Source: Caldithrix abyssi DSM 13497 (GTDB lineage: Bacteria > Electryoneota > AABM5-125-24 > Hatepunaeales > Hatepunaeaceae). Taken from it: a stretch of DNA of 64,000 bases. Below the pieces are notes generated by a model that was not told where the DNA came from, did no database searches, and saw only the letters and a list, made by a program, of their open reading frames with translations. The translations under genes were made by a program, and so were the position numbers. Below are positions 19,959 to 27,913 of the stretch, piece after piece. Within the stretch, counting starts at the first letter, position 1, and every line of letters starts with the position of its first letter. The stretch lies in the NCBI GenBank assembly GCA_945865405.1, contig CAMBDS010000002.1, forward strand, positions 128,368 through 192,367, read 5' to 3'.

Positions 19959-19986
19959 GCTTTATGAAACTGACTTATAACTGATC

Positions 19987-22236
19987 CTACCTCATCAAAA
20001 CCACCTTCCGCGTACTAATCTCCGCCCCATTTTCCAGCCGCACCAGATAAACTCCTGCTGGAATTGCCAACGCATCCCAGACGACAGAATGCTTCCCCCC
20101 ACCGCTTGCAGGGGGGGAATTAAAGGGGGGGTGTTCCTCTCCGTACGACAAGCCTCCCTGCATGTCAAGCAAATCAGCCACGAGCCGCCCGGAAAGGTCG
20201 TAGATGGCCAGCCGCGTAGGGGCCGATTTATCGAGCCCATACGCATACCGTATCGTCAGCATCGAGTTGAAAGGATTGGGGCTTACAGACAACAACCCAA
20301 AGTCAGTGGGGAGGGCATCCTGCCCGCCATCCCCCACCCCCAAGTCCCGCACAGTTACATCCCACGTCACCGTATCCGCCTCAACCGAGTCTGCGACAAC
20401 GGCAGACACTTGGTAGTGCGTATTTAAATCCGCACTACCGGCAAAGCTCCAATCCAGCGCTACAGTGTCCTCCGCCGTAACCTCCCCATCGACAAGCCAC
20501 TGAATGCTGAGCGACTCATTCTCCGGTTCGCTTGGCACAACCTCGAAGTGAACAACGCTTTCGGGCTCTACATCGAAGGCAAGAGCCTCTGGCACGTACG
20601 CCCAGATCGCTCCTCGAACGGCCACGTTCCACGTCACCTGATCTGATGACTGGCCGCGATAAGCCCTTCCTTCAACCGTATAGTCCCCCGACCACGGAAA
20701 ATCGATGGTAGCACCGGCCTCCGTGCCGAAATCTTGCTGCTCTCCGTTACTCAGATTGGATTTTGTCCAGAGGTATTCCGGTTCCTCTTCCCCAATGTAA
20801 CGAACTGTATCGAGCGAAAAGTCAACCGAAGAACCTCGCCGAAGGGTGAGATCGAGAGTGTCAGGTGTGAAGGCGGAGATGTAAAGATCGGTGACGGTGA
20901 TGTTCCAACCTGTTCGAACTTCCCCGACCCCATTGGAGATGTGGCACATAATCGAATAATCGCCAAGTGTAGTGTCGAAGGCGACTGTCACTGTTGTATC
21001 GTCCCGAATCAACAGGCTATCTCCATAATACCACTCGTAATCGGGTTCCCTGCCAAATCGGTCCCTTGCTCGCACGATAAACTCTAAAGATTCTCCTCGA
21101 AGGACGGTTTGAAGAGAATCCTCAGGTGATTTGTAGAAAATTGCCGGATACATCGGGTCGGGAGTGAACCGGACGATCAGAGCGTCATCACGCAGATTTG
21201 CAAAATTATTGTATAATGTCCCCGAAGCGACTATGACATCGCCCGGAAGGATGATCGCTGAATAAAGACTGTTGACGCCATCTCGAAGCTGGTCAACAAT
21301 TTCGTGAAAATTTTTCGTCCATTGGAATTGTCCGTTTTGAGCTACACGAATACAGACCGGGTAGTGCCGTTGACCGATTGTTTGCTGACCCACAAGCACG
21401 AAGCTACCGTCATCTGATTTGGCGATGCCCTCACAGAAAACGCCTTCAACATCTTCGATAACGTAATTGTTGAGCATTTCCCCATTGCCATTTATTATTA
21501 CAATCTCTGCGTAAGATCTTTGATTCCTTGCGCAGAATGCTCCCAAGGCGAAGCCACGAGGAATGGAAACCATCGATGTGAACCATTGATTGGCGAGTCC
21601 ATCATTATAGTTGTTGCGAGTCCAGATTGTTTCGCCTTCCAGATCGATTTTCTTGACCCAACCCCGAGAATCTGTCTGTCCACAGAGGACAATTCCACCT
21701 TCGGTTTGACGCATACCCCAAAACATTCCACCATCATTATAACGCCTCTCCCATATTTGGTCGCCATTGCCATCTATGCGGGTGACGTAACCTACACCGC
21801 CCGCACCAGTAGTTCCGCTGAGAAGAAAATCACCCTCTTTAAGTTCGATTATAGCGCAGGCTCTACCAGAGCGTCCATCGAGATATACACGCCGCCAAAT
21901 TAGCTCTCCGTCACTTGTCAGGCGAAACGCGCCGAATGGCGTCCCCGCCGCCAAAACGTCGCCATTATCAGCCTCGACCAAGGAAAATAGACGTGCGCCT
22001 TCATTTGGCATATATTCCCAGATTTGTCTTCCCTCCGGGTCAATCCGCATCACCCACGAGCGATAATTTGATTGGCCGCAGACAAGGAAATCGCCATTTG
22101 CTGCCTGATAAATATCTGCGAACAGGTCGGCGGGGGTGTTCCCGCGGTCGTAGAGATTAAAGGCGTCAATCTCAGGCTGTGCTCGTAGTGGAAATGGGAA
22201 AATCGCCAGTATTGATACAAGGACAAATAATTTCAT
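19987..22236 (-). CDS. T9SS-exported beta-propeller-like protein with repeat insertion in its sorting domain
   Basis: The ATG at 22236 gives a clean signal peptide (MKLFVLVSILAIFPFPLRA); a longer frame adds 17 unlikely residues. About six repeats of the form D-G-x-x-I-W-x-R, with NGDVLAAG-type strands, suggest a propeller like those built from WVMRIDPEGRQIW units. Then follow Ig/PKD-like domains with W-x-V-x-V-R/T-D-L ends, and a T9SS type A tail (VSPNPFNSMLTIRYAYG to KVVLMR). Inside the tail, codons at about 20094-20136 read EEHPPFNSPPASGGGK and correspond exactly to the C-rich GCAAGCGG repeat. The insertion keeps the frame and lies in a loop between conserved tail strands. Binding partner unknown. 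Confidence 0.78.
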   Translation of the reverse strand: MKLFVLVSILAIFPFPLRAQPEIDAFNLYDRGNTPADLFADIYQAANGDFLVCGQSNYRSWVMRIDPEGRQIWEYMPNEGARLFSLVEADNGDVLAAGTPFGAFRLTSDGELIWRRVYLDGRSGRACAIIELKEGDFLLSGTTGAGGVGYVTRIDGNGDQIWERRYNDGGMFWGMRQTEGGIVLCGQTDSRGWVKKIDLEGETIWTRNNYNDGLANQWFTSMVSIPRGFALGAFCARNQRSYAEIVIINGNGEMLNNYVIEDVEGVFCEGIAKSDDGSFVLVGQQTIGQRHYPVCIRVAQNGQFQWTKNFHEIVDQLRDGVNSLYSAIILPGDVIVASGTLYNNFANLRDDALIVRFTPDPMYPAIFYKSPEDSLQTVLRGESLEFIVRARDRFGREPDYEWYYGDSLLIRDDTTVTVAFDTTLGDYSIMCHISNGVGEVRTGWNITVTDLYISAFTPDTLDLTLRRGSSVDFSLDTVRYIGEEEPEYLWTKSNLSNGEQQDFGTEAGATIDFPWSGDYTVEGRAYRGQSSDQVTWNVAVRGAIWAYVPEALAFDVEPESVVHFEVVPSEPENESLSIQWLVDGEVTAEDTVALDWSFAGSADLNTHYQVSAVVADSVEADTVTWDVTVRDLGVGDGGQDALPTDFGLLSVSPNPFNSMLTIRYAYGLDKSAPTRLAIYDLSGRLVADLLDMQGGLSYGEEHPPFNSPPASGGGKHSVVWDALAIPAGVYLVRLENGAEISTRKVVLMR
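20094..20136 (-). repeat. C-rich GCAAGCGG palindromic repeat inserted in frame in a coding region
   Basis: On the minus strand the segment reads as a C-run, a short A/T core, a second C-run, then GCAAGCGGTGGGG. It is the same element as the intergenic copy at 30785-30820 and the copies in rarA. Here it is translated as part of a T9SS tail. Confidence 0.75.
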
Positions 22237-22329
22237 CTTACTACCGTGATTATTTCCTATTGTCACCCTGTCTCCCGGGCGAAGCATCTCGACCGGGAGA
22301 AGTGTATATGGTCGCGAGTTTTCTTGCGA

Positions 22330-22713
22330 TCAATGCGCAGTTGCTGATGCATTGACTTGACCAGGCTGAGGATTCTGTGAAACAAATTTGAGAATCGGTG
22401 GGGCCGCACTGCCAGTTGCATCATCAACCCACTGTTCTTGCGATATTCCAACGACCCAACTGAATTCGATCAGATAGGTGGAGGCGTTTAGAGTGTAAGT
22501 TGACTTCCAAACCTCATATGCAATGTCTGGAGTGAGGCTTGTAGTTGCAAGGACATTTAAATTGATGTCCTTTTCAATTGCAACAACAGAGCAATTGGCT
22601 GGGTTGAAATTGTTCCAGTCGAGGTCAATCCTCACAATCGTTACAGCTAATGTCGCCTCGCTCATCCCCACAACAAGACATAGCGCGACCAGTAGTAATG
22701 CGAACTTGCGCAT
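22330..22713 (-). CDS. Small secreted protein of unknown function
   Basis: 127 residues with a clear signal peptide (MRKFALLLVALCLVVGMSEA) and a strong ribosome site (AAGGAAGGAA) before the ATG. The mature part is a single beta-rich domain, rich in Asn, Ala and Thr, with no Cys after the signal apart from one (NPANCSVV). No family was recognised. It is on the same strand and about 90 bases upstream of the propeller-like T9SS protein, so the two may be co-transcribed. Confidence 0.65.
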   Translation of the reverse strand: MRKFALLLVALCLVVGMSEATLAVTIVRIDLDWNNFNPANCSVVAIEKDINLNVLATTSLTPDIAYEVWKSTYTLNASTYLIEFSWVVGISQEQWVDDATGSAAPPILKFVSQNPQPGQVNASATAH

Positions 22714-22950
22714 TGTGATTCCTTCCTTTTTCCTTGTTTCCGGAGCAACAAGAGATTATTTTGGAAGAAGAGACTCTCCGGAGCCTCGTTCCCGGGCTCG
22801 CCGACACCGTCCAGTGTTAGATGGCGAGCCCGGGTTGTTTTTGACCACCAGGTTCTTTTAAGCAAAAAACCCGCTTCAAGGATCGGCTTGGCGTTGTGAC
22901 GCGCCTTGGCCAATCCCCGGAGCGGGGCTTTAACTTTTGGGCAACCTAAG

Positions 22951-22993
22951 GTGCTAGGTGCAAGGTGCAAGGTGCAAGGTGCAAGGTGCAAGG
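22951..22993 (+). repeat. Heptanucleotide tandem repeat GTGCAAG (about 6 copies)
   Basis: One degenerate unit (GTGCTAG) followed by five near-perfect GTGCAAG units. The period is exactly 7 bp and the array is outside genes. Confidence 0.85.
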
Positions 22994-23196
22994 AAAAGAT
23001 CTGACCATTTTGCTTCCGGTGAAAGGTCTATCAAGCTCTTTTCAATATCGACCACTACAATATAATAACCTCATGAGCGCGTTGCAAGAGGTTGGGAAAG
23101 TAATTTCTTTGATGATTGGTGCCGGATCGGGAAAATGGCAACGTAAAGCGAAGAACTATAGATGTTTAGGTCATAAATAAGTAAGAGAAATCATAG

Positions 23197-23297
23197 ATAC
23201 CGGCATACGCCGGTATGAGAGCATACTGAGGATCCGCTCTCCAAGAAAAAAAGGCGAACGCAAGGTTCGCCCGTACGGGCGATGCTTGTCATCGCCC
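23197..23297. repeat. Cluster of four small perfect hairpins
   Basis: ATACCGGC/GCCGGTAT with a 4-base loop (23197-23216); GGCGAAC/GTTCGCC with loop GCAAG (23253-23271); palindrome GCCCGTACGGGC (23269-23280); GGGCGATG/CATCGCCC with loop CTTGT (23277-23297). The last three share bases at their borders. Confidence 0.75.
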
Positions 23298-23671
23298 TTG
23301 ATAAGGAGACAGACTGAAGTCCGTCGTACTGAGATTCATCGTCACGCCCCTAACCCATACTGGACAGGCATTGATGGCTCTGTGACGATCACGAGAGTAT
23401 TATATATCTCAAGCGTTTGGACAGGCACAGCGGCCCGATCTACGCTGAAGCAAGCTTAAGCACTAGGAGAGGAATCCAATTCTTTACGCCATCCCCTTAA
23501 ACCACCCCAAAAACCTTGATTCCAGCCCGTTTCACCAATAAATTAGATAATGTTTTCACAACCCAAGGTAGCGCGATCTTCTTCGTCCTACAACGCTGTG
23601 GCTACATTGAGAAGTCAAACGTTTTTGCGGCCGCCACGGCGCCGCACGATTACCTAAGGAACATTAAGGCT

Positions 23672-24958
23672 ATGGATAAGAAAGCCTTCAACCCGTTTGA
23701 AATGGCTCAAACTCAGTTCGACCATGTCGCCGAAATTCTCGGACTTGAACAAGGTACCCGCGATCTCCTCCGCAATCCGCTCCGCGAGTACCATTTCTCC
23801 ATCCCCGTCCGCATGGATGACGGAACTGTCCAGATTTTCAAAGGTTTCCGCGTTCAACACAATGACGCGCGAGGCCCATCCAAAGGCGGCATCCGCTTCC
23901 ACCCCCATGAGACTATCGATACCGTCCGTGCACTTTCGATGTGGATGACATGGAAATGTGCCGTCGTCGATATCCCGCTCGGTGGTGGTAAAGGTGGCGT
24001 CATCTGCGATCCTCACTCCCTCAGCATGCGAGAACAAGAGCTTATCTGCCGCGGCTGGGTACGCCAATTGGCTCGTGATATCGGCCCGCTGCGCGACGTT
24101 CCTGCGCCCGACGTTATGACCAACGGCCAGCACATGCTCTGGATGTTGGATGAGTACGAAGCAATTCATGGCGCGAAGTTTCCCGGCTTCATCACCGGTA
24201 AGCCGGTCGGCATGGGTGGGTCACTTGGCCGTACGGAGGCGACTGGTTACGGTGTCATCTATACTGTCCGCGAAGCCTTAAAAGAGCTGAACCTGAAGCC
24301 CGAAAACACTACTGCGTCTGTGCAAGGTTTCGGAAACGTTGCACAATACGCCATCGAACTCTACCACAAAATGGGTGGCAAGGTCATTTGTGTATGCTGC
24401 TGGGATCAACACGATCAGGTCTCCTACACCTACCGCAAGATGAGCGGCGTTGATTTGACTGAACTTCAGTGGATCACGGACAAATTTGGCGGGATCGATA
24501 AGGAGCGCGCCAAAGGTCTCGGTTACGAAATCCTTTCGGGCGATGCATGGATAGAACAGGATGTCGATATCCTCTTCCCTGCCGCAATCGAAAATCAAGT
24601 CACCGGTGAAACCGTCAAGAAGATCAGCAAGCAGGTCAAGCTCTTGGCCGAGGGCGCCAATGGACCTACCACCCCCGATGCCGACAAAGTGCTTGACGAA
24701 CGAGGTATTTTCCTCATCCCCGACTTCCTTGCCAATGCCGGCGGAGTCACTTGTAGTTATTTTGAGCAAGTTCAATGCAACATAAATTACTACTGGGACA
24801 AGGAAGAAGTACTCAGCAAACTTGACCACAAGATGACCTCAGCCTTCCACGACGTCTCGGTGCTTGCAAAAAAACGCAAGCTTTCGATGCGCAACGCGGC
24901 TTATGTCATCTCTGTTAATCGTGTCGCTTCTGCATGCCGTGACCGGGGCTGGGTGTAA
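23672..24958 (+). CDS. gdhA: Glutamate dehydrogenase (Glu/Leu/Phe/Val dehydrogenase family)
   Basis: Reversible oxidative deamination of glutamate to 2-oxoglutarate and ammonia, linking nitrogen and carbon metabolism in the cytosol. The ATG at 23672 follows AAGGAACATTAAGG and gives 428 residues, the normal length for the roughly 420-residue class; a longer upstream frame is non-homologous. Substrate-binding PLGGGKGGV (K107), the DVPAPDVMTNG stretch and the nucleotide-binding fold start VQGFGNVAQ are all visible, as is FLANAGGVTCSYFE. Cofactor preference (NAD or NADP) cannot be read with confidence. An intrinsic terminator follows. Confidence 0.93.
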   Translation: MDKKAFNPFEMAQTQFDHVAEILGLEQGTRDLLRNPLREYHFSIPVRMDDGTVQIFKGFRVQHNDARGPSKGGIRFHPHETIDTVRALSMWMTWKCAVVDIPLGGGKGGVICDPHSLSMREQELICRGWVRQLARDIGPLRDVPAPDVMTNGQHMLWMLDEYEAIHGAKFPGFITGKPVGMGGSLGRTEATGYGVIYTVREALKELNLKPENTTASVQGFGNVAQYAIELYHKMGGKVICVCCWDQHDQVSYTYRKMSGVDLTELQWITDKFGGIDKERAKGLGYEILSGDAWIEQDVDILFPAAIENQVTGETVKKISKQVKLLAEGANGPTTPDADKVLDERGIFLIPDFLANAGGVTCSYFEQVQCNINYYWDKEEVLSKLDHKMTSAFHDVSVLAKKRKLSMRNAAYVISVNRVASACRDRGWV

Positions 24959-24990
24959 TTGTCACAGGTATAAATTGCAACATCTTGATG

Positions 24991-25035
24991 CAATTCATTC
25001 GGGGCGGCTCAATTGATCCGCCCTGAATTGTTTTT
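24991..25035 (+). terminator. Intrinsic terminator of gdhA
   Basis: Arms CAATTCA...GGGGCGG and CCGCCCT...GAATTG pair around a 10-base loop and are followed by TTTTT at 25031-25035. It lies 33 bases after the gdhA stop. Confidence 0.75.
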
Positions 25036-25108
25036 GTCAGGTTATGATACCAAATTAGATTTATTTATAATTCATTCCAGCGCGCAAAACTCACTTCTTG
25101 GAAACCAA

Positions 25109-27865
25109 ATGGCCGATCACGATTCGCATTCGAAGCCACAATCTGCTTCTCTACGGGATTGGGAGCCCCGTCTCGAAATCATAAAACTCGAAAATCCGAA
25201 GCTTTACAGCCGGATCGTTCGTAAGATGATTATTCAGTTGCGGCGCGTCGGCGTCGCCCAAGCCGCTGAATTGCAGGATAAGCTGGACGGCAATTCACCT
25301 GACAACCCGTTGCGATACTCCGACAATTGGCCACGCAAACTCATTGAAAGCACGGATCAAGAGCAATTGAGTAATGAAGTGTTTCAACTTGCTTTCAATA
25401 CTTTTGGTGCCAAAGCCCTTAAGGAAAATCTCGACAAATGGCTCCTCGAAGATAGAAGCTCACATCTGCTCAGGACGCTATCAGATCGTGACTCTACCTT
25501 CCAAGCCGCCAAAGAAGCCCTTGAGCAATACATTCAGTTTTCTGAGGAAGGCCTCGAACTCTCGCCTTACATTCAAATAGGATTGAAGTGTGATCTGATC
25601 CGCCGATTTCTGACAGACGAACTGGAGTACATCAACACCGCCAAAGGCTTTGTCCGAATAGACGACTTTCACGATTTGCTACAACGCACGATTGCACTTC
25701 CCGACAGTCACGGCAAATTAGGCGGAAAAACCGCCGGGATGTTTATAGCCGCAATGGCACTCACACGAGCCTCCGCTGCCAGTGAGGAAATACTTCCCGT
25801 TCGCATCCCCAAAACCTGGTATATCGCATCCGACACATCACTTGAGTTCATCAATTACAACAATCTGGAAGAAATTGTCGAGCAGAAGTACAAGGAAATC
25901 TGGCAGGTACGCGCTGAATACGATCACATAGTTCAGCTTTTTAAAAGCTCTCATTTTCCACCTGTTATTGTCGAGGGCTTGAAACGGGCTTTACAAGATT
26001 TCGGTGAAGTTCCGGTTGTGGTGCGTAGTTCAAGCCTTCTTGAAGACAGGCGTAATTCAGCATTTTCAGGCAAGTACAAAAGTCTATTTCTGGCAAACCA
26101 AGGTACTTTCGATCAACGATTGGCGGCACTCCTTGACGCTATCGCCGAAGTTTACGCATCGCTTTTTGGCCCCGACCCGATTGAATACCGTTCAGAACGC
26201 GGCTTGATTGACTTCCATGAGGAGATGGGAATCATTATTCAGGAAGTAGTCGGCAAACAGATTGGCCACTACTTTCTACCGGCATATGCAGGGGTGATCT
26301 TTTCGCACAATGAGTTCCGCTGGTCACCGCGTATCAAACGTGAGGACGGCCTCGTCAGGATGGTGCCGGGGTTAGGGACGCGGGCAGTTGATCGACTGGG
26401 TGACGATTATCCAATCATGTTCGCACCGGGGCAACCGAAGTTGCGCGTCAATATGATGCCAGAGGAAGCGCTAAGGTATGCTCCAAATAAGATTGATTTG
26501 ATAAACCTGAAGTTGAATCGATTTGAAACTATTCCGATCAAGCCATTTTTAAAAAAGTATGGCAGCGATATTCCAGGCTTTGCGCAAATTATCTCACTCT
26601 ATAAGGATGATCGCCTCACCCCCCCATCCCCACTCTCCACCGATCTCGAAAAAGAAGAACCAATAGTCACTTTCGAAGGCCTCATCTCGAAGTCGAAGTT
26701 TGTAGATAGAGTCGTCACTATGACCCGTCTGTTGCGTGAGCGGCTGATGACACCTGTCGATATTGAATTTGCGTCGGATGGTACGTCATTCTACGTTTTG
26801 CAATGTCGTGCACAGGTTTTTTCGCAAGAATCCGAACCAGCAGTAATACCATTTAACATCCCCCCTGACCAAATTCTTTTCACAGCAAAGAAATACGTCT
26901 CAAATGGCAGGGTAAATGATATAACGCATATTGTATATGTAGAACCGAATGCTTATGCAAATTTACCCGACAAAGCGAGCATGATCGAGGTTGGACGCAT
27001 CATTGGCGTTCTCAACAAGTTATTGCCGCGAAGACAGTTCGTTTTGATCGGGCCGGGAAGATGGGGGAGCAGGGGCGATATTAATTTGGGAGTATCGGTT
27101 ACGTATGCAGATATCAGTAATTCTGCAATGTTGATAGAGGTGGCACGCAAAAAGGGTAACTACGTGCCAGACCTCTCTTTCGGTACTCACTTTTTTCAAG
27201 ATCTTGTCGAATCGGAAATCAGGTATTTACCGCTCTATCCAGATGACACAGGCATCGTTTTTAACGAAAAGTTCTTTTTAAACTCACTAAATGTTCTTGC
27301 AGAGTTACAACCCTCATTCCAACCATTTATGGATATTATCCGGGTTATCGATGTACCTAGATCGACCAACGGCAAGATATTGGAAATATTGATGAATGGC
27401 GAGCTTGACGAGGCGGCGGCAATAATTACTATTCCAAGTGGAAAAGCGATTCATACTCAAGTGCAAAAGTTGCGAATTCCGATTCCTCGCCAGATAGAAA
27501 ATCATTGGCGCTGGCGATTGGAAATGGCGGAACGGATTGCAGCGTCTATCTTACGTGGAGAGATGGGGTTACAAGAAATTTATCTTGGCGGAACGGTTCA
27601 GAGTGGAACTGCCGGACGGGAAGCTGACATTGACTTGATGGTGGTTTTTAGAGGGACATTAGAGGAGAGGAGGGAGTTATTGCGTTGGTTTGAGGGGTGG
27701 AGCCTCTGCCTCGATGAAGTTAATTATCTGAAAAATGGAGTGAGGCGCGGAGGCTTGCTCGACGTTCACTTAATTAACAGCGATGAAATTACAGGAGTTA
27801 CGCGAGATTATATTAAGCAGGCGGCTGGTGGACCGGTCAAGAAGTTGACATTAAAGGATAATTAA
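25109..27865 (+). CDS. PEP-synthase-like ATP-grasp protein fused to a nucleotidyltransferase domain
   Basis: The start at 25109 is chosen because the longer frame overlaps the gdhA terminator. The 918-residue protein has an N-terminal helical region, then a pyruvate-phosphate-dikinase N-terminal (PEP/pyruvate-binding) domain with LGGKTAGM (about 204), VVVRSSSLLED (about 303), IIIQEVVG and the closing VLQCRAQVF (about 563). A less familiar domain follows (GPGRWGSRGDINLGVSV). At the C-terminus (about 825-845) is a polymerase-beta-type nucleotidyltransferase site, GGTVQSGTAGREADIDLMV, with the DxD metal pair. The phosphohistidine swivel domain and the PEP-binding barrel of true PEP synthase are absent, so it cannot run the full PEP synthase cycle. 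Substrate unknown. Confidence 0.8.
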   Translation: MADHDSHSKPQSASLRDWEPRLEIIKLENPKLYSRIVRKMIIQLRRVGVAQAAELQDKLDGNSPDNPLRYSDNWPRKLIESTDQEQLSNEVFQLAFNTFGAKALKENLDKWLLEDRSSHLLRTLSDRDSTFQAAKEALEQYIQFSEEGLELSPYIQIGLKCDLIRRFLTDELEYINTAKGFVRIDDFHDLLQRTIALPDSHGKLGGKTAGMFIAAMALTRASAASEEILPVRIPKTWYIASDTSLEFINYNNLEEIVEQKYKEIWQVRAEYDHIVQLFKSSHFPPVIVEGLKRALQDFGEVPVVVRSSSLLEDRRNSAFSGKYKSLFLANQGTFDQRLAALLDAIAEVYASLFGPDPIEYRSERGLIDFHEEMGIIIQEVVGKQIGHYFLPAYAGVIFSHNEFRWSPRIKREDGLVRMVPGLGTRAVDRLGDDYPIMFAPGQPKLRVNMMPEEALRYAPNKIDLINLKLNRFETIPIKPFLKKYGSDIPGFAQIISLYKDDRLTPPSPLSTDLEKEEPIVTFEGLISKSKFVDRVVTMTRLLRERLMTPVDIEFASDGTSFYVLQCRAQVFSQESEPAVIPFNIPPDQILFTAKKYVSNGRVNDITHIVYVEPNAYANLPDKASMIEVGRIIGVLNKLLPRRQFVLIGPGRWGSRGDINLGVSVTYADISNSAMLIEVARKKGNYVPDLSFGTHFFQDLVESEIRYLPLYPDDTGIVFNEKFFLNSLNVLAELQPSFQPFMDIIRVIDVPRSTNGKILEILMNGELDEAAAIITIPSGKAIHTQVQKLRIPIPRQIENHWRWRLEMAERIAASILRGEMGLQEIYLGGTVQSGTAGREADIDLMVVFRGTLEERRELLRWFEGWSLCLDEVNYLKNGVRRGGLLDVHLINSDEITGVTRDYIKQAAGGPVKKLTLKDN

Positions 27866-27913
27866 TTGGCGACATAACCTGATTTAAGTAATTGTACTTA
27901 TAAACTATTGATA

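Larger units (their letters stand above)
22714..23671. other. Long intergenic region with hairpin cluster and a heptamer array
   Basis: No convincing gene was seen. It holds a 12-bp inverted repeat, CCCGGGCTCGCC (22791-22802 with 22823-22834), followed by a T-rich stretch; a GTGCAAG heptamer array (about 22951-22993); and a run of unrelated hairpins at 23197-23216, 23253-23271, 23269-23280 and 23277-23297. The last 150 bases are the leader of the glutamate dehydrogenase gene. Confidence 0.7.

Noticed and set aside
22791-22834. Transcription terminator for a plus-strand gene
   Set aside because: The inverted repeat is followed by a T-rich stretch on the plus strand, but no plus-strand gene lies upstream of it; it may instead be part of the minus-strand leader.
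23197-23297. tRNA or structured RNA gene
   Set aside because: The stems are independent short hairpins sharing borders; no cloverleaf, no GTTC arm at the right place and no CCA end. I saw no tRNA or rRNA gene anywhere in the window.
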